This document shows, one piece after another, positions 11,176-22,990 of a DNA stretch of 64,000 nucleotides. Source of the DNA: Siphonodentalium dalli (lineage: Eukaryota; Mollusca; Scaphopoda; Gadilida; Siphonodentaliidae); assembly GCA_032622095.1 (NCBI GenBank), contig CP136069.1:13438450-13502449 (forward strand). The letters run 5' to 3'. Each line of letters starts with the position of its first letter. Position 1 is the first letter of the stretch. A program made the position numbers and the translations under genes. The notes beneath the pieces were generated by a model that was given only the letters and a program-made list of their open reading frames with translations, did not search any database and was not told the DNA's origin.

Positions 11176-11496
11176 CTGGGTATAGTATCCCTCCACCTTC
11201 AAACTCCTGCCACGTTGAACATCTTCTTAATGTAATCGAGCCCTGTAATCTGCCCCAACGACTCCGCCCTCATACTCGATCCTCCATCAGTCTGCCTCAT
11301 ATTCGTATTCTAGCCCTGTGCATTATGTCGGTCGCGTGTGACAGATGTTTGAATTAATTAATGCTAAATGGGATGTTAAAGGAACCCAATGAACTTGCAG
11401 TGGGTAAATGGGAAAAAAACAAAAATAAAAGTCTGTAATAAACATTTCCATAAACATGAATACATAAACTTTGTTCATATGGATTTGTTCATATGA

Positions 11497-11590
11497 ATAT
11501 ATATATATATGTGTGTGAGGGTGTGTGTGTGTGCGTGTGTGTGTGAGAGAGAGGGGGTGCGCGTGTGTGTATGTGTGTCCGTGCGTCTGT
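11497..11590. repeat. Compound AT/TG/GA microsatellite
   Basis: An (AT) run passes into TG repeats, a short GA run and TG/CG again. The minus-strand open frame over it (HTHTHPHTH pattern) is a by-product. Confidence 0.9.
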
Positions 11591-11599
11591 GTTATACTT

Positions 11600-12610
11600 T
11601 GAAGCAGATACATCCGTACTTCATTCGGGTTCCATAACATCAAGGGTTTTGTCTTTCGTCGTCACAACAGTCTACGTCATAAAGACAATATAAATCGAGA
11701 TACATCTTCAAAAAAATATATATATATAAAAAGGCAACAGTCTATATAAAAATCTCAGATTTTTCTTCGATTGTTTCGGAATTTTCGATAACTCTTTAAA
11801 CTAATCTTGGCTTTAATTGGCACTGTTGTTTCAATGTGAAGCCATTGCTTGGTTGTTGATTGTAGTACATTGTATGGGTGTTAAATCGAGTAAGTGAGTG
11901 ATGTGTGAACTATCCTCTTCTGATTGATGTACTCCATTGCAGGTACGTACAATATTCTTCTTTACCGGAAACTCAGACTTAGTTCTAAATTATACATATG
12001 AATGACCTGGTGTTCATTTGTATGCATTGTTGTTCATGTATATCAGAAACAAAACATGAAAATGTTGTACTCTTCAAGTTAGCCTGACATTTGGAATTGG
12101 GTTTTCGTTTGACATTCGCCTAAAGGTAGCTAGGAGTTCGACATTCGACTAAGATACAAATTTGTTTCTAGGAAGAGTGTTTCATCAACCAAACTCGTGC
12201 TCTCCCACTCAAATTTCCTTGAATTCCAGACCACAATTGGAATATTTCGATACAAAATAAAAAACAAATCGTTTTTTGTTTTTGATATTTTGGTAAAAAT
12301 GTCTTAATTCTACACAATATGTGTTACATTTTATCTCTAACAAAATTGTGTAGAAATTACACATGATAAATATGTGAAGATATTATATTTAGTAGATGAG
12401 ATATGTTCTATACCGTATTAAAAATCTGGCAGTCGAAAATTATGTGCTGTTAAGGTTAAATTCACAAAAATTTAAACTGAAGATTCAATTTCAAATGACT
12501 AGATATAACTAGAGTAATGTGTGCTGTGTACATATTGAGTACCAGACAATTATGTGCTGTTCAGTTTTTACACACACACAGTGTATAACTCATTTTAAAG
12601 CTGTTGCCAT
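11600..12610. other. No gene seen
   Basis: AT-rich sequence with scattered short open frames and a short AT tract near 11,717. No conserved motif, splice-linked frame or clear repeat found. Confidence 0.4.
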
Positions 12611-12616
12611 TTTGTT

Positions 12617-12683
12617 TTCTGTGATAGCCGTTACGAGTTTCGTGTCTCCAAACGTGACAAAACTCGTAAAGGCTACCACAGAA
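12617..12683. repeat. Hairpin with a 24 bp stem
   Basis: Arms at 12617-12640 and 12660-12683 pair with two mismatches around a 19-base loop; tacgagttt and aaactcgta are the inner edges. The size resembles a small MITE remnant or a short-hairpin transcript. No expression evidence can be drawn from sequence alone. Confidence 0.6.
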
Positions 12684-14430
12684 CATAAATTGGCCGACAT
12701 GTACGTACTATGCCACAAACAATTGAATTATAATTGTATGAAAATGTAAAGTAAAACAATTCGGAAATATGTTTGTGGGTCCAATCAAAAAATGAGCGAG
12801 ATTGGAAAATAACATTTGCCTGCCATGCAAGAACATTTTATGAACACCTGTGAATAAAAGCCATAATGCCATGATGTATATAAATTAACATCATGATTAA
12901 ATTTCTGATGCAGAAAATCAATATACTTCAGGCAGCTTAATTCCCATTCCCGTGTGGCTGAGTAGCTGGCACATTCAAACAAATATGAACACAAATTTGA
13001 CTGCACCATTAGTCATATAAGAATAACGTGTGACATACTGATTCGCAACCATTGCGTAATGATTATTTTGTCATGGTTCGATCTAGTGACTTATACTTAT
13101 TTATTTATATTTACAGTAATTTATAAATCTTTTCCGAACTATAAATAGTGTTTTATTTATTATTCATAAGTCAAAATTATAGGTGTCTTATTTAAAAATA
13201 TTTCTAAAAACTACATTAAATCTATGTGTAACTGAATACTTATATGAAAATGACAAAAACTGGAAACAAATATTGTGATATTTTGTGCACTCATTGTTGT
13301 ATAGGTGTAAGTGAATTCACTTTGCTATGAATCAAGCCAACTTAAATATAGTGTATCTCTTCTGAGCCACAATTAAAACGACAACAACATTGTTTTTATA
13401 AATTCGATTTCAGGACCACAAACAGGTTTTTTTTGTTGTAAATAAAATACATCTATATATAGTATAAAACTGACATTTGATGTATTATCTGCCTATAATG
13501 CAGCCTTATAAAAACATAATAAAGTGGGCTATTTCTGATGCAACCGGACATGGTTCGCGGTAAAATATCTTATTTGCCTTGATTTAAGTTGATAACTAGA
13601 TTGCCCCCGGCTCTTGATTCATTCCCAAAGTTATCGCGAGATGTTTTTTCTAAAAAAAGTAATGAGAACTATCGATATAGATTCCGATGTATAAAATAAT
13701 ATATATGAATCGAGGACACATGTTAAGAAAAGCTTCTATCATTTAATATCATTTGTTTTAAAGATATACACTATCTTTAATTACTTTAAACATCACATGC
13801 AGTAAGGCTTAATGTCTAGCGAAACGTACCATCCGATTTGCACATTGTCATTTAAAAATCAATATTTTGTTGCAGTGTTTGTTGCAATCGACTGCGGGGT
13901 CCACACCAGTATGTCACACGTCTCCTTTTGTGCAGTCAAACATGAGTCTATAATGTGTTTTACTGATGATTATCTTAATATCAGATTTTCTAGATGTGTT
14001 ATTTGCACTGATCGTTTGTGAATTGTTGATGTTTTTCCAATTGTGTGTAATTTTATTCGTAATATTTTAGTTATTTGCTGTGATTGACATATATTCCTTG
14101 ACATGACGAGAAGGGAGATCCACTGTCTTTAGAACGAAGAACAATCACACAATACCGCATTTCATACCAAAATGGCTCGACTATTTTCTCAATATTATTT
14201 TTCGGTTATTGATTAAGGATCATTTATGTATCGTTTTGATAACATTGTGTTCATCGGGATGACCATTATTCAGAAGGTTCAGAAGAAATATTAAGAACGT
14301 TCTTTGTTCAGAAGGTCCATGAATTGAATGATCCGCTGAATGATCCGCTGTTCTTAATGGAACGAAAAACAAACATACTAAACTAAACAGCTAGTACACC
14401 TTTAAGTGTACGGGCCTCTTAATAATGAGT
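12684..14430. other. No gene seen
   Basis: AT-rich. Short frames at 12785-13009 and 13812-14021 have no recognisable motif or splice context. Confidence 0.4.
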
Positions 14431-14590
14431 ATCTAGACCAGGGGGGGGTCTGGAAAAAAATTGCACATATAGGGCCCAAAAAGTTTTTTTCCGACCTCGA
14501 GGGACCCACCACCCCATTTTTGCAAAAAAATTATTTTTTTCCTCCAAAAGTTTGGGGACCCACCCCCGTTTCTCATGTTTTTATCAAATT
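14430..14590 (-). repeat. G-run/ACCCACCC dispersed repeat, copy 3
   Basis: Starts accagggggggtctgg, then gggacccaccacccc and gggacccacccccg, the same box order as the copy at 9845. Confidence 0.6.
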
Positions 14591-15980
14591 TTTTTATTTA
14601 GCCGTTCTTCAATAACTGTGTTAACTGCCTTAATAATTGGTAAACGCATCAGAAAAACGAAAAATATACTGTGTTTCCTGGTGTTTTCAGTATCTAACAA
14701 CACTATTAATTAAGCATTGTATAGGTACATTATATGTCACAAATTGCCCTAGACCCCATTATAGCCTTAATATATCGAGTGTGTTGTGTCTGCAGAGAAC
14801 ACTGGCCAGTGTAAATAGTGGTAAACAGGTCAGGGGTTCCACAATTATATGTGCATGATCAAAGAACTCTTTAGTCTTATCCAACGAGATGGGATGGGGA
14901 GGGGAATTGTTTTTTGGTTAGGTATACACATAGATATATGGTTATTATACTGCCCGATATTAGTCGGCGGGTATATAGTTGACGTCTCGAGCCGTCTGTC
15001 CGTACAAACATTTTGAATTTTAACTCAAGAGTCAGTTGTTATATTTGATGCCCTATGGCATGGTGACGGACGAGAAATGGGGGACGAATATGCATAATAT
15101 CGCGGGTTGTGACCACCAATGCCTACCAGAGTTATGGGCCCTGTTCGACTTTATGAAATTCAGTCCATACACAGTTTTTGCAATATAAGTTAAGTGTCGG
15201 TTGTCAAATTTTGATGTGGTTTGGTATGGTGATAGACCAGAATGAAGAATTGAATCTCATTTCTCAATGCATCTGAATGCATCACATTATTTCAGTTCAT
15301 CTATTTGTAAGTGATAACAGTATACAATTAGTATTTTAGTTTTGTCTTGTTGAGCAGTAAAGCTCCCAGATGAAGTTCGGAAATTCAATGAGAATAGCGT
15401 CACCTTCATTTGGGATTGTCTGAGCAGTAAACAGTAATGTCATTCATCATAACCAATTCAGTTTTATTTGGATAATTGTTGCAAATTAACATTAGTTGCA
15501 ATCATTCAAGATGAGAAATAACCAGAAGGAATGAATTTGATTACATGCCAGAACAAGACATTATTTCAGACATTAGAAATTTATGAGATACCCTTTTCAA
15601 TTTCATGTTATGCAACAATCAGGTTAATTATATCTACTAGTAGTCATCATTGAGTATTCACCATGTAGTATCCAATTTGTGATAGAGTTTTTTTGTTTTA
15701 TTACGTTTATTCAGATAATACAACTGGGTAATATATTACTTTTGTTACTAAATATTTCTTTCGTTGATCATAAGTTTCCTGAACGTTAATACGGTGGTCC
15801 ACTATGAAGTGATCCGGGATACTGTGAAATCCAGAATGTTGCTAAATCTGAGGCTAAAGAGTCACTTTAGCTGCCTATATAGCCCTATACCAACAAGCAT
15901 GGTACTAACATGCTTACAAAAAACATTACATGGTCAGTACTTGTAAATTGTTTGAAAAAAAACGATTTTGGAAAAAATTT
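14591..15980. other. No gene seen
   Basis: Two short related passages of the type gtt.tatttgatg(c/t)..tatggcatggtga (about 15030-15070 and 15200-15230) suggest an old 170 bp duplication. Nothing coding. Confidence 0.35.
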
Positions 15981-15984
15981 ACAA

Positions 15985-16065
15985 GCACCAATTTTTCCGC
16001 CTCTGGACCACCCACCCACCCCGGCCCTATATACGGAATTTTTTTGCAGACCCCCCCTGTCTAGA
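15985..16065 (+). repeat. G-run/ACCCACCC dispersed repeat, copy 4
   Basis: Has ggaccacccacccacccc, then tatacggaatttttttgcag and a C run. It closely resembles 19,105-19,160, including the tacggaattttttt block. Confidence 0.6.
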
Positions 16066-16096
16066 CAACGGTTCTGTCGAAAGCACCTAATACGCA

Positions 16097-17547
16097 CACG
16101 ATTAGATAGCGAAATATACATAATCGGGGTTCACGATTAGATAGCGAAACATACATAATCGGGGTTCACGATTAGATAGCGAAACATACATAATCGGGGT
16201 TCACGATTAGATAGCGAAACATACATAATCGGGGTTCACGATTAGATAGCGAAACATACATAATCGGGGTTCACGATTAGATAGCGAAACATACATAATC
16301 GGGGTTCACGATTAGATAGCGAAATATACATAATCGGGGATCACGATTAAATAGCGAAACATACATATTCGGGGTTCACGATTAGAGAGCGAAACATACA
16401 TAATCGGGGTTCACCATTAGATAGTGAAACATACATAATCGGGGTTCATGATTAGATAGCGAAATATACATAATCAGGGTTCACGATTAGATAGCGAAAT
16501 ATACATAATCGGGGTTCACGATTAGATAGCGAAATATACATAATCGGGGTTCACGATTAGATAGCGAAACATACATACTCGGGGTTCATGATTAGATAGC
16601 GAAATATACATAATCGGGGTTCACGATTAGATAGCGAAACATACATAATCGGGGTTCACGATTAGATAGCGAAACATACATAATCAGGGTTCATGATTAG
16701 ATAGCGAAACATACATAATCGGGGTTCACCATTAGATAGTGAAACATACATAATCGGGGTTCATGATTAGATAGCGAAATATACATAATCAGGGTTCACG
16801 ATTAGATAGCGAAACATACATAATCGGGGTTCACGATTAGATAGCGAAACATACATAATCATGGTTCACGATTAGATAGTGAAACATACATAATCGGGGT
16901 TCACGATTAGATAGCGAAACATACATAATCGGGGTTCACGATTATATAGCGAAACATACATAATCATGGTTCACGATTAGATAGTGAAACATACATAATC
17001 GGGGTTCACGATTAGATAGCGAAACATACATAATCGGGGTTCGCGATTAGATAGCGAAATATACATAATCGGGGTTCATGATTAGATAGCGAAATATACA
17101 TTATCAGGGTTCACGATTAGATAGTGAAACATACATAATCGGGGTTCACGATTAGATAGCGAAACATACATAATCGGGGTTCACGATTAGATAGCGAAAC
17201 ATACATAATCAGGGTTCACGATTAGATAACGAAACATACATAATCGGGAGTCACGATTAGATAGCGAAACATACATAATCGGGGTTCACGATTTGATATC
17301 GAAACATACATAATCGGGGTTCAAGATTATATAACGAAACATACATAATCAGGGTTCACGATTAGATAGTGAAACATACATAATCGGGGTTCACGATTAG
17401 AGAGCGAAACATACATAATCGGGTTTCACGATTAGATAGTGAAACATACATAATCAGGGTTCACGATTAGATAGCGAAATATACATAATCAGGGTTCACG
17501 ATTAAATAGCGAAACATACATAATCAGGGTACACGATTAGATAGCGA
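16097..17547. repeat. 35 bp minisatellite, about 41 units
   Basis: The unit reads cacgattagatagcgaaa, then catacataatcggggtt, with a strict 35 bp period. Variant units (tgaaac for cgaaac, tatac for catac, cagg for cggg) are interspersed along the array, suggesting local unit-block duplication. The last unit runs into gatcgctattcaac, a short inversion of the unit's own tagcga core. No coding. Confidence 0.95.
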
Positions 17548-17884
17548 TCGCTATTCAACCGCAATAACATGTGCCACGCAATGCTTGGGTTATATTTCAT
17601 ATTATAATGAGTATCTGGGTTAATCGGAAGGGTGATAACTCTATATAGAACGCTCTTCAACGGAATAACAGATATTTGTATGAACAAATTTACAACACCA
17701 AAAGTTATCAACTTTGGTCCGACATACGTCAAAGTATCTTATTGGGTGGGTGGATGGGTGGGTGCGCATGGTTGGGGTTTTGGAAACGCCCTTTAAAACA
17801 CTTCTTCAAATTTCCCCGTTGTTTCGACAATAATCCTAACACCAATCCTAACCTCGCGTGGCTCGGGGTTACTGTGAATAATAG
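17548..17884. other. Minisatellite 3' flank, no gene seen
   Basis: Contains a short gggtgggtgga-type run and ccaatcctaacc motifs. Nothing coding. Confidence 0.4.
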
Positions 17885-17955
17885 CAATCACTATCTAATT
17901 GTGTTTCCCGATTAAGTATCTTTTGCTATCCAATCGTGTGCGTATTGGCTGTTCT
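17885..17955 (-). repeat. Inverted, degenerate minisatellite units downstream of the array
   Basis: Read on minus, this stretch gives caatacgcacacgattgg, matching the lead-in of the array at about 16088-16105. It is followed by cacaattagatagtg, a diverged unit. The 35 bp array is therefore bracketed by an inverted repeat of about 24 bp, as if inside a terminal-inverted-repeat element of about 1.9 kb. Confidence 0.6.
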
Positions 17956-19084
17956 AAAACCAACTTTTAAACAAACTACTGAATGGACTGTCTGAACAAT
18001 AAGCTTTGTGTACAACTGAGAAATAAAATCATATGTCTAATTGAAGGTATTGACATAAAACACAAAGTCAAACGGGTATACATAAATTCCATTTCTCCAA
18101 TGTACTTCTCCAGCAACCCACCCCTTTTTCTACAATGTCTACATTTGTAGCTGCTTTTTAAATGAAAATTACGTTTGTCTACTAACAATTGGAATATTTA
18201 CGCATCACCGTTAGCATTATTGCTGATTAATTTACGAACAATCTCTCAGCGATCACAGCAGTGATAGACTATTTGATGCAGCTATAAAGTTATTTCTCTG
18301 TTAACCGTGCAGCGGATATGATATTTACAGCGTATACCTGCAGGTCTTAGATGACTTTGCTAATTTGCACCTAAATTTTTTATTCAAATAGAATGGTACC
18401 CCTTTGATGATTTCAAGCGATACATCGTAACAATTATTGTCATGAAACCCTTGGTCCCGCCAATGTGATAGTTCTATATCTTGTGTTCATTTAAATAAAA
18501 TTTCAAAGAGGAATAGAATATGTATATCTTGTACATCTGCATGTATTTGGCCACCCTTATTTTGATAGATTATGGGTGCATAATTATTTAAATTCTATTC
18601 TGCTATGGAAAAATTATTGATTATACCTGGCTTTTGATCACTAATGTCATAAGGCATTGAATATTGAGCTTATGCATCAATCTGCATCAATTGAATTACT
18701 GCAGATTGTATCATATCTAGTTATACCAGGATAACTGAGATCATGTTCATTCTATATTAACAGGATATGATACTGTCTAAGTTTTATATATTCGGAAAAG
18801 ATATTTTGTTGCTAAATATTGATCGAGTTAATTATAAATTATTCCCTCAAAACTGATGTTATTGTCCATGTTAGACAAAGATACAAACATACTGGAATAG
18901 ACTTAAGACATCAGTTCAATCTAAAGCAAAGTAAAGCGTCTCAGTATTGCAATATACATTTATATATATATTCACATTCCAATCAAAATGGTGTTAAATT
19001 TAGGCTGCTGAACAATAGAGCAGTCTCAGTATTTTTAAATTAGGAAAAAACCCATCAGGATAAAGATTGCAAGCACCGGATAAT

Positions 19085-19165
19085 GGGTTTTTCTTGGCAA
19101 CAGACGATCCACCCACCCCTGGCCTGTGTACGGAATTTTTTTTCAGACCCCCCCCCCGCATTCAT
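19085..19165 (+). repeat. G-run/ACCCACCC dispersed repeat, copy 5 (left arm)
   Basis: Contains gatccacccacccctgg, a tacggaatttttttt block and a C run. Its partner in the right arm is at 49,230-49,325. Confidence 0.6.
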
Positions 19166-20859
19166 CGCCCCTGGATGTTGTCATGTGGACTTTCAAACAC
19201 TATTTTTTGTAATTACTATAACTTTTTGTTCTATGTCAAATACTTCTCAGTTCTATAATCGCTGTCATTGTTTAGTAAAAATGGTTAAAATAAGGTATTT
19301 GTGTGTGAAAACCAAGGGACATAACTCAGCTCATGATAGATTTTTTTGGCAAGGTGAGCTGGCTCGTGGTCATTTCATCCGCCATTTTTAATTCCAAGAT
19401 GGTCACCATTCTTTTTTTGTTAAATTAACCTGTTTCACTAAATCGTTCGATGTGATGTCTTTTTGGATTCTCTATCATAGCCATTTATCTAACTCCATAC
19501 ATATATGCAATTGTTTATAGAAAAAATACTCCAATACAAGGCAATTACTTGTAAAGACGAGAGGCCGATAACTATCAGCAGATGTTTAACCCATCCCTTG
19601 ATGATAGGAAATTGCTACGATCGGAATGATAATGTAGAGATGTGATGTTGAATTATAGAGTATACTGTTATGTATTAAAGTAGTATAGACAAATGTACAT
19701 AAAAACACAAATTATTAGAATTTATGGGTCAAAAGAACATCATTAATATAACATCTAAACCATAGAGCCTATCATCACTATCATAGTGTAAACAGTTCTA
19801 TTTGTATTGTTGCAAATTGCCATTTCACAATAATATTGTTATTTGATACTGGAAAATGTTAGAAGACATGGAATGGGTAAAAGGGGTTAAATATCCTATC
19901 TCTGGCCCTGTTTGATACAGAGAAAGTCCAAACATCCATGGACCTACAGTTGAGCTCCATTGTTCTAGTTAATTAGATTCACCTGCTTAAGGGGTGGTTA
20001 AGACACACCAGTAGACTTGAACAATAGTATCCAAGCCGTGGAATTTGTTTATTCAAATATGTCAGAGGAGATTAAATCTGACATATCACCTGGTCTAGTA
20101 ATTATCCGTGCTTATTTGTGTTATTGTTCTCAGAGCAAGAAAGAGATACAGTATAAAACTTGGGTCACCTGGAAGTGTGATACCAGATCTCGTTCTTTTT
20201 GACAGGTCCATAAAATTTTAGCAATTTGAATACCCAAGGACCCCTCACATAATTTAGATTTAACAGCTTGGTGGTTTAAGGTAACAATAAAAACTGATTT
20301 TGTTACATTGAGCAAGGAGTTCAATATATAAAACATTTCAAATTTGTTTTTGAAAAAAGGGCGATAATTCCGTTAAAAAATATCGGACAAACTCGATCTG
20401 TATTTTGAGCTGAGAAATTCTCATACCAAATTTGGTTTTGATCAAATAATTGTTTTTTAGTTATTGCAACATGCGTGAATTCTACGTCGAAAAGGAGCAT
20501 AACTCCGTGAAAAAGAAACTCAGATCAAACCCATATTCGAACTCGATCTGTATTTTGGGAAACTTATTTAAGAAATTTGGTTCTGATCGGATAGAAAATG
20601 TTTGAGTTATCTCAACATACATAAGTGTCTACATATGGCGAATGCCGAGCGCTCAATTCGGACGTCGACACTTGGTATACCTTACTATAGTATGGGTACA
20701 TATACAAATAATTTAATAAATGGAAAATGGCGTATAAATGACCACTAGCAAATCACTTGACCGAAAAAAAAATCAATTAACTATTCTGCTATCATGATCT
20801 GATTTCAAAGTGATGGTACATTTTGTGCACCCAAATCCGGACCAGGAGCCTACACTATA

Positions 20860-21017
20860 TACAGTAATGCCATAATTAATCGACTCCTTAACCACAGCGG
20901 AGAGCTCGGGGAGAGCTTTCCGATGAATGGCAACAGGCCATACTTCCGACTAAATCCTGAAAAGTTACCCATAATTGTGCTCTGGTTAAGGAGTTGATTA
21001 TTTACAGCATTACTGTA
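20860..21017. mobile_element. Palindromic TA-flanked MITE, copy 1
   Basis: Ends tacagtaatgcc / ggcattactgta type, with TA at both ends. Inner arms run ccgatgaatggcaac to ccgactaaatcctgaaaag. It is shorter than the 215-217 bp copies because part of the left arm is missing. The TIR beginning CAGT after TA fits Tc1/mariner-type MITEs by family knowledge. It has a positional partner at 47418-47563. Confidence 0.85.
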
Positions 21018-21935
21018 GATGAGCCTGAGTAGTCATGATCTGTCGATCAGTCCGTCTGTCTGTTCACAATTTTTCTCCCAGACTTCCGGTCCGATATAAC
21101 TTTGAATCAAGCTTGGTGTGGTGACTTGGGGTACCCCGGCGAATGTTATAATGGCATTTGTTTTTAAAAATTTGATTTAAAGAAAGTTTGTTTTTGTTAA
21201 ATTGAGAAGGAGTTAAAATCTAAAACAGAATTACAAAATTTAAATAAATAATCTGTTTTTCTTAAATAAAAAGTTTTAAAATATCAAAATGTGCCTCTAC
21301 GCCGCTGAATAAAGGCTCACAGAGCCTGTTTAGCTAGTCCACAATATATAACCACAGAACTTGACCCATTATAAACATGGGAACTTTTTGATATTCTGAC
21401 CTGTTCTACTTTATAACATTGGAAAAATAATGCAGGGAATATATTTATTTGTGAAAAACATGATCCTTAATAATCTATTTTATAAATAGAGCATGTCTTT
21501 GATTTGACTGCACGGGTATAGTGCCCAGTGTTTTTGGGTATCGGTCATGGCGCGAAGGGAAGACATGCTCTATTCATTATATTTCATGGAACAATTCAAA
21601 CTTGTAGCATGCATACTACATAACCTTATCCTACCAACACCAAATGAGGGACTGTTCAAATTTCCTCATAAGACATTAATAGAAATCAAGTACAACTCGT
21701 TTTACTGAGAACAAATATGATTATCGACTTACCGATAAACAGTTGAAGAGAAACATAATCGTCACAAAATGTGTTGAAATCTAGTTCAATAAACCGAAAT
21801 AGTTTTTGATTCGAATGCACGAAAATCCGAAACTGTACTACATGGTGAATTCAACTGAATGTTTCTACTTCGCACTGACGTTGTTCATGTGAAACAAAAT
21901 TCACTGTTATGATTTAATTTCATTTGGACACGCCT

Positions 21936-22145
21936 TAGTCACGCCTTGAAATAGTGTCTCTGTCATCGGGCTAGCATACCAAATTCACCATCTGGGGACC
22001 TCATTCTGCTTACACCTAAGCAGAATGAGGTTCCCAGAGGGTGAATTTGGTGATGCTAGCCTGCTATGCGGGGTAGCATCACTAAATTCACCCTCTGGGG
22101 ACATCATTCTGCAAATGACAGACACACTATTTCAAGGCTTGGCTT
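21936..22145. mobile_element. Second palindromic MITE family, left-arm copy
   Basis: Terminal inverted repeats around gccttgaaatagtgt and ctctgtcat enclose nested inversions of cattctgcttacacctaagc and gctagcat(c)accaaattcacc. Its right-arm partner at about 46,265-46,575 is longer. Confidence 0.75.
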
Positions 22146-22924
22146 TAGTAAATTGATGGATACGTGTATGTATTTTTTTCTCGAGATTGTTTCATGTCTT
22201 CATTACTGCCTTTTGCATACGAGTTTGGTATAGTAGTGTGCTAAATTTTGCACAATACTATACAAGGCCCTATGTCTGGAAGAGGTGAAATATTTCACAG
22301 TATGGGGTGGTTCCAGCTCCAGCTAGATTGCATGATTGTTGTGTCTTTTGTGATCCAATTATCGCAATAAATATTGAATTGATTAATCGGGATTATCCAT
22401 GATTGTCAGTGACAGAAAGAAAAACTGGCTACCTTAAAGGGACATTGCTAATTCGAACATCCAATTTTTTTCCTACGTAATTTGGAGCGACGGATACAAT
22501 AGGTCGATACATAAAAGAACTATTGTTATATGCTCTGAAAAACACTTTGCCAAAGTCACAGCCATTTTTCAGCCACTTACAACTTTTCGCCAGTCAGACA
22601 AACGCTCTTTATGCTACCATATCAGGAATAGACTACTACGAAACGGTCATTCTGCTCCATGTCATGCAATTGGCTGTTTTCTGTTTTGGACCCAAACACC
22701 GTATTCACAGTTGTATTTTTGTATTACTTCAATGCGTCATTTTGGGTTACATAATGCTCGTAGAAAGGTAGTTCAGATATTTATCGACCTATTTAATATA
22801 CTGAGAAAAATTCAAAAGCGAATAATATTATGTGTATTTCTGAGCACAAACCGCCATTTGGCTTTAAATTACCTAAATCATGCAATCTCGAGCTGGGAGC
22901 TTCACTTTCTGCACAGGTATTAAG

Positions 22925-22990
22925 TAAGTAATATATTCCATGCAAAAAGATCCCAGGATTTGAACCCTGATCAATAAATCGGGTCTCCCT
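22925..22990 (-). repeat. SINE-like repeat fragment, left arm
   Basis: On minus it reads cagggttcaaatcctgggatc, close to a tRNA T-arm / RNA polymerase III B box (GGTTCAAATCC). The right-arm partner at 45,395-45,545 keeps about 65 more bases upstream. A tRNA-derived SINE is possible; no complete A box was found. Confidence 0.35.

Noticed and set aside
11323-11643. 106-codon minus-strand histidine/threonine-rich frame
   Set aside because: It is a translation of the TG/AT microsatellite.
16098-17547. CRISPR-like array
   Set aside because: The 35 bp units are contiguous with no unique spacers, and the DNA is eukaryotic.
22942-22985. tRNA gene
   Set aside because: Only a B-box-like T-arm sequence is present; no acceptor stem, anticodon arm or A box could be folded.
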